Shown piece after piece: positions 22,363 through 27,817 of a stretch of DNA of 27,817 nt (position 1 is the first letter of the stretch; each line of letters starts with the position of its first letter). The notes under the pieces were generated by a model that was given only the letters and a program-made list of their open reading frames with translations, ran no database searches and was not told where the DNA came from. Made by a program: the position numbers and the translations under genes. The stretch spans positions 1 through 27,817 of the forward strand of contig JBAZEK010000009.1 in the NCBI GenBank assembly GCA_041653995.1, given 5' to 3'. This stretch comes from Dehalococcoidia bacterium. Lineage in GTDB: Bacteria; Chloroflexota; Dehalococcoidia; GIF9; UBA5629.

Positions 22363-22435
22363 CGCCTTTGAAAGCGACCCGCCATTTGTAATTCACCAAC
22401 ATCCAGATGAATGCACAAAGGAGAAAAATGCCTGA
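22259..22435 (+). CDS. Small Cys/His protein in an overlapping frame, 58 aa
   Basis: The ATG follows GAAGGAGG at ideal distance. The frame encodes a basic start (SLIKNPRKKRRCEKCQK) and a later HQHPDEC, giving Cys, Cys, His and Cys for one zinc site. It overlaps the gene at 22075 by 104 bases and the next gene by eight. The motif and the ribosome site make it credible despite the overlap. Confidence 0.55.
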   Translation: MPVISRSLIKNPRKKRRCEKCQKLINGPQVRLFGNAFESDPPFVIHQHPDECTKEKNA

Positions 22436-22781
22436 AAGTAAAGTGAACTGCCCTTACTGCGACAAAGTAATACGAATCAATCATGAGGACGATTTCGAGG
22501 AAGGCGAGCTGTATGAAGCGCTGTGCCGCGCCTGCGACAAGTCGTTCGTCTACTCGATGACCATCAGCATCGACTTCAGTGTGAGTCAAGCCGATTGCCT
22601 GAATGGCGAGCCTCATTGCTTCAAGAAGACCAAAACATTCCCCGAATGCGCTGCCCGCTTAAAATGTTCGATGTGCGGCGCTGAGAAGCCAATCCCAGTC
22701 GATGAACTTTGCCCCAATCGGGACAAGTGCGGAGACAATTGTCCATACAAGGGGGACGATCGATGGACAGTTGCTCGATGA
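22428..22781 (+). CDS. Zinc-ribbon protein with three Cys clusters, 117 aa
   Basis: The ATG at 22428 follows AAAGGAG; an in-frame start at 22407 lacks one. Cys pairs occur at CPYCDKV near residue 8, CRACDKS near 35, CSMCGAEK near 82, and a C-terminal cluster CPNRDKCGDNC. This suggests two zinc sites. The function is unknown; nucleic-acid binding is plausible. Confidence 0.65.
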   Translation: MPESKVNCPYCDKVIRINHEDDFEEGELYEALCRACDKSFVYSMTISIDFSVSQADCLNGEPHCFKKTKTFPECAARLKCSMCGAEKPIPVDELCPNRDKCGDNCPYKGDDRWTVAR

Positions 22782-22843
22782 AATGGGGTACGTCGCGGGC
22801 CGTCTGAAGCAGGTGGCAGATCAGATTAAGGAGATGCAAAAGG

Positions 22844-23167
22844 ATGGGCGAACGGATGCTCGGTGATCCCCCGGATGAACCGTGCGGATGCGGATCTTCA
22901 GTCTTCTGGCAACGAGCTGATGGCGGCTTTTTATGTGCTTTCTGCCACCCTTCTTGGGAGAGCCCGAGGCCGCCTACACACGATCTGACGCCGACCAGCC
23001 ATAATACCGAAGAGGCGACGATTGCACAGATGGCGGTCGCCTGGCGATCTGTGTCAATCAAGACCTGGAGACGGATACTGATCCAGGCGCTCAACTCGGG
23101 AGACAAGCAGTCCGAAGAATATGCTAACTGGATGCTCAAGGATGTTCTAAATGAAGAGGAGGTATAA
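22844..23167 (+). CDS. Zinc-binding protein, 107 aa
   Basis: TAAGGAG lies about ten bases before the ATG. CGCGSSVFWQRADGGFLCAF with CHP forms a zinc finger of the kind seen in small bacterial and phage proteins next to replication genes. The second half is helical (IKTWRRILIQALNSGDKQSE). No enzyme motif is seen. Confidence 0.65.
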   Translation: MGERMLGDPPDEPCGCGSSVFWQRADGGFLCAFCHPSWESPRPPTHDLTPTSHNTEEATIAQMAVAWRSVSIKTWRRILIQALNSGDKQSEEYANWMLKDVLNEEEV

Positions 23168-23168
23168 A

Positions 23169-23507
23169 ATGGAACTTGTCAATAATACTTGTGCCCAGTG
23201 CCTGAGAAAAAATAGCGTAAAGTGCTGCTCCGGTAAGTATATGGCCAGCGTTGATCCGGATGCGGTGAGAAAACTGGCGATCGCCGTCCTCAAAAACGCA
23301 CTGAGAGCAAAGGTCGCTGCCCGTAATTTCCCGCTCAGTAACACATTCCCCTTTTGGATAGAGCAAGCGTTTGGCGGGAGATTGTCGGTAGGGGAGGCCG
23401 CCGACTCCTGGTACGCTTGGGCAGACATGACCAAAAAGGAAAGGAATCAGGTATTAGCTGAACTCGAACGAAAATTAAACGGAGGAGGAGAGGGTGCCGA
23501 GTTATAA
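23169..23507 (+). CDS. Hypothetical protein with an N-terminal Cys cluster, 112 aa
   Basis: The ATG at 23169 follows GAGGAGG; an in-frame start at 23151 lies before that site. CAQCLRKN and KCCSGK near the N-terminus suggest one zinc site. The rest is helical and ends in a basic region (ERNQVLAELERKLNGG). The next gene overlaps by 14 bases. Confidence 0.65.
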   Translation: MELVNNTCAQCLRKNSVKCCSGKYMASVDPDAVRKLAIAVLKNALRAKVAARNFPLSNTFPFWIEQAFGGRLSVGEAADSWYAWADMTKKERNQVLAELERKLNGGGEGAEL

Positions 23508-23859
23508 TTTTAAGACGTGGAAAGCGGCCAAAGTCAAGAGCGGAGAGTCGCGGCAGACAATAAGGCCAGTTCGTAGCCGGCCGACGGTCCCCGGGGACAT
23601 TCTTTATCTCTACCATGGCCAGAGGACAAAGAGTTGCGAACTGCTCAGGACAGAGACCTGCAAGAGCGTGGAGCCGGTGCATTTCGCTAGGTCCTCGCTG
23701 ATCACCTTCATCTTTGTGGGCGGCAGGCTCCTCCCCTGGAGCGAAGTGGAGGACCTGGCGAAGGCCGACGGATTCGAGAACTCCACTCCGTTCATCGACT
23801 TCTTCGTCCAACACTACGGGATACCCAACAGCCGGCCGCTTGAGCTGATCAAGTGGTAG
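23494..23859 (+). CDS. ASCH-like phage protein, 121 aa
   Basis: The start is GTG at 23494 after GGAGGAGAG. The order YNFKTWKAAKVKSGESRQTI, then RPTVPGDILYLYHGQRTKSC, matches the ASCH-like (PUA-related) beta-barrel often found in phages. The C-terminal part, LAKADGFENSTPFIDFF with YGIPNSRPLELIKW, is also typical. ASCH domains bind RNA or modified nucleotides; the target is unknown. Confidence 0.65.
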   Translation: MPSYNFKTWKAAKVKSGESRQTIRPVRSRPTVPGDILYLYHGQRTKSCELLRTETCKSVEPVHFARSSLITFIFVGGRLLPWSEVEDLAKADGFENSTPFIDFFVQHYGIPNSRPLELIKW

Positions 23860-23904
23860 GAATGCCTTTACTTATTCTTTACAATGTGATAGGCTGGCTT
23901 CGTT

Positions 23905-24087
23905 ATGCGAAATAAATATCATCGTAACCGAGCTATATATCGCGCTCGCGTAGAAAACCCCGAACTAACGCTGGAGGAGATAGGTGCCATGTTCGGGGTT
24001 AAGCATAAGCAGCGGGTGTGGGAGATCATTCAGGTGGAGAAAAAACGGGATCTCCAGCAGAGAGGCGCTCATGGCAAGGACTCCTAG
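23905..24087 (+). CDS. Small helix-turn-helix protein, 60 aa
   Basis: Residues about 19-43 (LTLEEIGAMFGVKHKQRVWE) form a clear HTH with recognition helix. No ribosome site is obvious. The upstream gap 23860-23904 contains TTTACA (23878-23883) but no good -10 element. It overlaps the next gene by 17 bases. It may be a repressor for the replication module or a fragment of a larger regulator. Confidence 0.55.
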   Translation: MRNKYHRNRAIYRARVENPELTLEEIGAMFGVKHKQRVWEIIQVEKKRDLQQRGAHGKDS

Positions 24088-24856
24088 AAATACAGTTGAC
24101 TTTTTCCCTCACTTTACCGATGCCAGTGCAGGGGACACCATAACTGTAATCCAAGCACAATTCGGAAATGACGGATATGCTTTTTGGTTCAAACTCCTCG
24201 AAAGGCTTGGCCGGTCCGAAGGGCACTTCATTGATGTCAGAAACCCAATAAAATTTAATGTTTTGTGTGCAAAATGTAATTCTACTCCTAACAAAGGAGT
24301 AGAAATTCTTAACCTACTGGTAGAATTAGGTGCTATTGATAAGGACCTATGGGATTTGAGGGTAATTTGGTGCCAGAAATTTGTCGATAATTTAGTGGAG
24401 GTTTACAGGAACAGAAAACGTGATCTTCCTAGTAAACCAATTATTACAAGTAGTAATGACATTATTACTGGTAACCTACAGGGAGAAAGTGTAGAAAATG
24501 AATTCCTTGGTGTAGTAATGCTACAGAGGAGAGGAGAGGAGAGGAGAGGAGAGGAGAGGAGAGTAGAGGAAAGGAAAGGAGAGGAAAGGAGAGGAGAGGG
24601 AATTTCCAGCTCCTCCCCCTTAACGTCCTGGGAAAGCTCCCTTGGACGAAAAGCTACCGAAACTGAGTGTGTAGAGTTAAACCTTTTAGCCGACAAGTAT
24701 TCAGGGCCGTGGGTTGTTGATTCTATCACAGAGGCAGCAAGAATTGATAGGTCTAAAATTGGGATTAAATACATTTCTAAAATTCTGAAGAGATGGCAGA
24801 CAGACGGCCATAACAATGGGAATAACGGCTCATCGGAAGGGTTAAGAGAATGGTAG
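24071..24856 (+). CDS. Phage replisome organizer / replication initiator, 261 aa
   Basis: The ATG at 24071 is chosen over an earlier in-frame start at 23984, which would put the first residues inside the HTH gene. Residues about 5-120 match the DUF4373 (Lin1244/Lin1753-type) N-terminal domain: DFFPHFTDASAGDTITVIQA, then GYAFWFKLLERLG. Residues about 190-245 look DnaD-like (GIKYISKILKRWQTDG). Between them lies a 25-residue RGEER-type repeat (153-177). Such proteins bind the origin and help load the helicase, whose gene follows with a seven-base overlap. Part of the gene is AT-rich and may hold the origin. Confidence 0.75.
   Translation: MARTPRNTVDFFPHFTDASAGDTITVIQAQFGNDGYAFWFKLLERLGRSEGHFIDVRNPIKFNVLCAKCNSTPNKGVEILNLLVELGAIDKDLWDLRVIWCQKFVDNLVEVYRNRKRDLPSKPIITSSNDIITGNLQGESVENEFLGVVMLQRRGEERRGEERRVEERKGEERRGEGISSSSPLTSWESSLGRKATETECVELNLLADKYSGPWVVDSITEAARIDRSKIGIKYISKILKRWQTDGHNNGNNGSSEGLREW
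24278..24328 (+). repeat. Inverted-repeat cluster in the AT-rich part of the initiator gene
   Basis: TTCTACTCCT (24280-24289) and AGGAGTAGAA (24295-24304) form a perfect 10-bp inverted repeat with a five-base centre. TAATTCTAC (24278-24286) also has its exact reverse complement GTAGAATTA at 24320-24328. Further on, ATTATTAC occurs at 24440-24447 and at 24461-24468. These may be initiator binding sites in a coding-region origin. Confidence 0.55.
24535..24599 (+). repeat. Purine-only pentanucleotide repeat, 13 units
   Basis: AGAGG and close variants AAAGG and AGAGT recur with exact five-base period over 65 bases, with a single pyrimidine (T at 24564). It encodes RGEER-like pentapeptides between the two domains of the initiator. 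Loss or gain of a single unit would shift the reading frame. Confidence 0.9.
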
Positions 24857-26244
24857 ATGATAAAATTCCACCCCACGATCTAGACGCCGAGGAGTCTGTT
24901 ATTGGCTCCTGCTTGCTGGACGATGAGGCGCTGGACAGGGTGATCGGTTTTCTGCAAGCGGAACATTTCTATCGAGATAAGAACCAGTGGGTTTTTGGGG
25001 CAATGGTTGCTCTTAATAACAGGGCAGAGGCAATAAATCAAATAACAGTAGCCCATGAGTTGGCAGATAAATTAGATGCTATTGGTGGGCCGCACTATTT
25101 ATCAAACTGTCTAAACGCTTCACCTACCGCCGTACACGTTGTTCATTATGCGAGGATCGTTTGGAGAATGGCAGCTTACAGAAAACTCATTACTTCCGGG
25201 AATGAAATAGCGGATGTCGCCTACCAAGATGATCCGTCGGTGTCGCAGGCGTTCACTAAGGCGGAAACTATCATAGCAAAGACCCGCTCGGAATATTCAC
25301 TGGATGACGATTCAACTATTCACCATGCGGAGGGTATTCAAAACTACATTGAAACACAGAGGGATTCAGAGATTAGGCCTTGGTTAGTTAGTCCGTGGAC
25401 TTCATATAACAGAACTGTGAGACAGCGGAACGGAAAGGTTTTAGTTATAGCTGGGCCATCTGGTATGGGCAAAACGAGCTGGTGTGAACAGATGCTTGAA
25501 TATGGGGCTCGTGATCTGGGCAAGAATGGAGTTTATTATTTCAACGAGCTGGACCCAACAGACATATTTAATCGCCGCGCCTGCCGACTGATGACCACGG
25601 ATAAGGGCGTGGCCCCGAATATCCACGATCTTGAGGATGGAGTGTACTCTGAGTCAATGGAAATGGCAAAGTTTGTTCAGGACGTTATCTGTTGGCCCGG
25701 AAAGGTGACCCTTGTCCCATGTCCCGGTTGGTCGGTTTATCGGATATGCTCGGACATTCGGCAGAAAGTCGCCCAAGGATTAGCCGATTTTGTGGTGGTC
25801 GATTATATACAGCTCATCCCCCGCGAAGACGTAGGCCGCAAAGGCGCTACGGACGCAAGGGCGGTCGGTATAGTGCTCCAAGCGCTCAAGACCACATGCC
25901 AGACCGTCAAAGGCCAACCCCCGTTGATTATAGCGTCTCAGGTGAATAGGTCACTTAAAGCGAAAGAAGATTGTCGCCTTGAGGCGCTCAGGGAGTCCGG
26001 GGAGATTGGAGAATATGCGAATGTGGTGACGTTTGTTTTCAACCAGTGGGACGCGACTAAAGGCGGGTGCTTGGATGGGTGTAAAAAAATTCCATCAAAT
26101 GCAACCAATTGCTTCCGGCGTTGCGTGTATCTGGTTACTGTGAAAAACACCTTCGGCCCGAAGGGTGAGGTTCTACTAAGGCAAATACCCCACAGATATC
26201 AATTTGTTGAGGAAGAAAATAAACCAAAAGAAACAATGTTTTGA
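24850..26244 (+). CDS. dnaB: Replicative DNA helicase DnaB, 464 aa
   Basis: This is a full-length DnaB-type helicase. The N-terminal domain begins PPHDLDAEESVIGSCLLDDE, the typical DnaB start. Walker A is AGPSGMGKT (201-209), Walker B is FVVVDY (314-319), and the SQVNRSLK motif and the RESGEIGEYANVV region follow. An extra Cys-containing segment (GGCLDGCKKIPSNATNC) lies near residues 405-425, where RecA-fold loops are usually shorter. It unwinds DNA at the fork, probably after loading by the protein at 24071. The gene overlaps the initiator gene by seven bases. Confidence 0.9.
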   Translation: MVDDKIPPHDLDAEESVIGSCLLDDEALDRVIGFLQAEHFYRDKNQWVFGAMVALNNRAEAINQITVAHELADKLDAIGGPHYLSNCLNASPTAVHVVHYARIVWRMAAYRKLITSGNEIADVAYQDDPSVSQAFTKAETIIAKTRSEYSLDDDSTIHHAEGIQNYIETQRDSEIRPWLVSPWTSYNRTVRQRNGKVLVIAGPSGMGKTSWCEQMLEYGARDLGKNGVYYFNELDPTDIFNRRACRLMTTDKGVAPNIHDLEDGVYSESMEMAKFVQDVICWPGKVTLVPCPGWSVYRICSDIRQKVAQGLADFVVVDYIQLIPREDVGRKGATDARAVGIVLQALKTTCQTVKGQPPLIIASQVNRSLKAKEDCRLEALRESGEIGEYANVVTFVFNQWDATKGGCLDGCKKIPSNATNCFRRCVYLVTVKNTFGPKGEVLLRQIPHRYQFVEEENKPKETMF

Positions 26245-26255
26245 AGGAGGGGGTC

Positions 26256-26540
26256 ATGATCAATAGGCTCAAAGATATGTGGCTCAGACGTAAGTGGAAT
26301 CATTGGGAAGGAAAATACTCTCGCGCCCTAACGAAAGCCAATGGAGATGATTTTGATTATGCTTGCGGTTTACGGTCTGGAACTGTAATTAGATTCACCG
26401 CCGCCACATTTGACGGAGAATTCGTCCACTTAAGTGGGATAGTTGATACCTCGTGCGGTATGAGATTTACATTCGATAGAGGTATCGATGTTCGGTTAAG
26501 AGACATCGAATGGGTTGCCGATGCACCTAAGGGCAGTTAA
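26256..26540 (+). CDS. Hypothetical protein, 94 aa
   Basis: The ATG at 26256 follows GAAGGAGGGGG. The N-terminus is basic and helical (INRLKDMWLRRKWNHWEGKY), and the rest is beta-rich (GTVIRFTAATFDGEFVHLSG). Lying between dnaB and ssb, it may assist replication. The family is unknown. Confidence 0.65.
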   Translation: MINRLKDMWLRRKWNHWEGKYSRALTKANGDDFDYACGLRSGTVIRFTAATFDGEFVHLSGIVDTSCGMRFTFDRGIDVRLRDIEWVADAPKGS

Positions 26541-26558
26541 GTAAAAGAAGGAGGTAAA

Positions 26559-26924
26559 ATGGCGTCACTGAACAGACAGCAGATCATCGGGAGGCTTGGG
26601 GGTTTGCCTAACATGCGTTTCACCCCCAGCGGTAAGCCGGTCACGGACTTCAGTGTGGCCGTGGACAGCTATCGCGGATCAGGGGATGATCGGAAGAAGA
26701 TCACAGAATGGTTCAAGGTCGTGTGTTGGGACCGGCAGGCGGAGAGCTGCAACCAGTATCTGCTCAAGGGCAGCCTGGTGTACGCGGAGGGCGAGGTCCA
26801 CCTGGAGAAATGGGAGAAGGATGATGGCAAGGAGCATAGTAGGTTGAAATTGGATGCCAGCCGGGTTGTGTTCCTGGACAAGAAGGGGACGGCGAGCGAG
26901 GACGAATTGCCGAATGAAGGTTAA
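26559..26924 (+). CDS. ssb: Single-stranded DNA-binding protein, 121 aa
   Basis: The OB-fold is recognisable: MASLNRQQIIGRLGGLPNMR, TPSGKPVTDFSVAV, KKITEWFKVVCWDRQAESCN, LLKGSLVYAEGEVHLEKW. AGGAGG precedes the ATG. It protects single strands at the fork. The protein is short. Its end, SEDELPNEG, is acidic but lacks the usual DDDIPF tip that recruits other proteins in bacterial SSBs, so partner binding may differ. Confidence 0.88.
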   Translation: MASLNRQQIIGRLGGLPNMRFTPSGKPVTDFSVAVDSYRGSGDDRKKITEWFKVVCWDRQAESCNQYLLKGSLVYAEGEVHLEKWEKDDGKEHSRLKLDASRVVFLDKKGTASEDELPNEG

Positions 26925-26934
26925 AGGAGGAAAA

Positions 26935-27357
26935 GTGGAATACAGAACTACTGACACGAAGACGATAGAGGAAGTAGCTAGGGCTCATCATATCCCGGAT
27001 GACGTTCTCGAGCAATTATTCCCGGGGTGGAAAAACAGGTACGTGGTATTTAAGGCCGGAGCCATGTATAAGCACAAGGCTGTGGGGTGTGGGGAGCCTT
27101 ACGTTCTGGTTTATGCCGGGAGTTGGTCCCTTGTGAACACAGTACACTGGAAAGCGTGGAGATATCCAGAGATGGACGCTGCTAAGGCGTTTGGGAATGT
27201 CGACGACTGGGAGTTCGTGGGTATGGCTAGTAATCGCATGCGATTTCTTGAGCAAGCTTTTCCATCGGCAACTGATTTACTGCGAAAAATAGCTGAGGTT
27301 GGACCGGATGAGGCCCGAGAATGGATTATCTCGGAAATTCGAAAGGTTGTTCAATGA
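26935..27357 (+). CDS. Hypothetical protein, 140 aa
   Basis: GTG at 26935 follows AAAGGAGG; an in-frame ATG at 26854 lies inside ssb. Residues about 10-30 (TIEEVARAHHIPDDVLEQLF) look like a helix-turn-helix or small helical domain, and the middle is beta-like (RYVVFKAGAMYKHKAVGCGE). The family is unknown. It overlaps the next gene by four bases. Confidence 0.6.
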   Translation: MEYRTTDTKTIEEVARAHHIPDDVLEQLFPGWKNRYVVFKAGAMYKHKAVGCGEPYVLVYAGSWSLVNTVHWKAWRYPEMDAAKAFGNVDDWEFVGMASNRMRFLEQAFPSATDLLRKIAEVGPDEAREWIISEIRKVVQ

Positions 27358-27569
27358 TCCTTACAGACGGCCACCAGTTAGTATCCGACGAGTCAGTTGA
27401 CGAGCTTCATCAGTTCGCGCAGCGCATCGGCCTGTCTCGCGGCTGGTTCCAGGAGCACCCGGGTCATCCGCATTACGACCTGTTCGGAAGGGCTCACTCG
27501 GTAGCGGTTCAGGCCGGCGCCCGGCATATGCCAAGCAAGCAACTTGTCAGGAGGATCAAAAAGAGATGA
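27354..27569 (+). CDS. DUF4031 family protein, 71 aa
   Basis: The ATG at 27354 overlaps the previous TGA. The sequence SDESVDELHQFAQRIGLSRG, then WFQEHPGHPHYDL and later AVQAGARHM, matches the small DUF4031 family by pattern. Its function is unknown. It is common in phages and bacteria. Confidence 0.7.
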   Translation: MILTDGHQLVSDESVDELHQFAQRIGLSRGWFQEHPGHPHYDLFGRAHSVAVQAGARHMPSKQLVRRIKKR

Positions 27570-27817
27570 AAACGTACCGACTGGGGATCGATCCGGGCGT
27601 TTCCGGGGCGCTCGCCCTCCTCGAGTTTGCAGGTGTTTTCAGTTTTCCAAAACTGATAGCGCTCGCCGACATGCCGGTCATGCCCCTCGGTAAAAAGGGA
27701 AAAAAGAAGCAAGTGAACTCATCGGAGCTTGTGAGCCTGCTCATCAAGTGGCACCGACCGGAACTCGTCGTCTACTTAGAACAGGTCCAGAGTATGCCGG
27801 GTCAAGGAGTAAGTTCG
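27566..27817 (+). CDS. RuvC-like Holliday-junction resolvase, N-terminal part (cut by window end)
   Basis: The frame runs from an ATG at 27566, overlapping the previous TGA, to the last base without a stop, giving 84 residues. The RNase H-fold motif YRLGIDPGVSG carries Asp9. The second acidic position, Glu72, lies in VVYLEQVQSMPGQG, a sequence typical of phage-type RuvC-like enzymes. It would cut four-way junctions made in replication and recombination. The C-terminal catalytic residues are outside the window. Confidence 0.82.
   Translation, partial: MKTYRLGIDPGVSGALALLEFAGVFSFPKLIALADMPVMPLGKKGKKKQVNSSELVSLLIKWHRPELVVYLEQVQSMPGQGVSS

Noticed and set aside
22771..22866. A 31-codon helical frame (LLDEMGYVAGRLKQVADQIK) in the gap after the 22428 gene
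   Set aside because: It needs a TTG start with no properly placed ribosome site and is very short. It could be real but is not well supported.
23867..23906. A promoter before the helix-turn-helix gene at 23905
   Set aside because: TTTACA is present, but no acceptable -10 element follows at 16-18 bases.

Overview
The window looks like part of a bacterial double-stranded DNA phage, prophage or phage-like element, probably from a metagenome. Every supported gene lies on the + strand. Genes are tightly packed, often with ATGA-type overlaps, and are preceded by strong AGGAGG-type ribosome binding sites. The replication proteins are of bacterial type: sliding clamp DnaN, DnaB helicase, SSB, a phage replisome organizer and a RuvC-like resolvase. 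A tyrosine recombinase and several typical phage families are also present. No terminase, portal, capsid or tail gene is visible, so the virion type is unknown. The host cannot be assigned from what is here. I saw no tRNA, rRNA, CRISPR array or insertion sequence.

Layout. (1) 1-3258 appears to be the end of a late, surface or lysis module. It holds the tail of a GH99/WbsX-like glycosidase, two membrane-anchored proteins (one a multidomain protein with a 17-proline stalk), a membrane-anchored coiled coil and a holin-like protein, and closes with a clear terminator. (2) A good sigma70 promoter at 3283 starts a run with a zinc-ribbon protein, a tyrosine recombinase with all its catalytic residues, and small Cys-containing proteins. 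(3) 6047-6919 is a single-gene unit for a sigma-factor-like or DNA-binding protein, with its own extended -10 promoter and terminator. (4) About 6925-7660 has no credible gene but holds at least a dozen well-formed helices; I read it as a large structured non-coding RNA of the size class of the phage RNAs GOLLD and ROOL. (5) 7683-10818 carries many very small genes, several of them zinc ribbons. (6) 10850-16134 holds dnaN, then a MoxR-type AAA+ ATPase, a DUF3150-like protein and a metallopeptidase-like VWA protein. (7) 16700-23859 has a further sigma70 promoter, a ribbon-helix-helix protein, a Gp3-like recombination-directionality-type protein, a PD-(D/E)XK nuclease, an Imm5-like protein with an alanine-rich repeat tail, a DUF5131 (Gp37/Gp68) protein with a zinc-ribbon insertion, and an ASCH-like protein. 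(8) 23905-27817 is the replication module: HTH protein, replisome organizer with a possible internal origin, DnaB, SSB, a DUF4031 protein and a RuvC-like resolvase cut by the window end.

How the parts may work together. The replisome organizer would load DnaB, with SSB, the clamp and the resolvase supporting copying and resolution of the element's DNA; the PD-(D/E)XK nuclease may process ends. The recombinase and the Gp3-like protein suggest integration and excision. The MoxR/VWA pair is probably a chaperone-like remodelling machine with an unknown target. The candidate RNA and the MoxR/VWA cluster are the most interesting parts.
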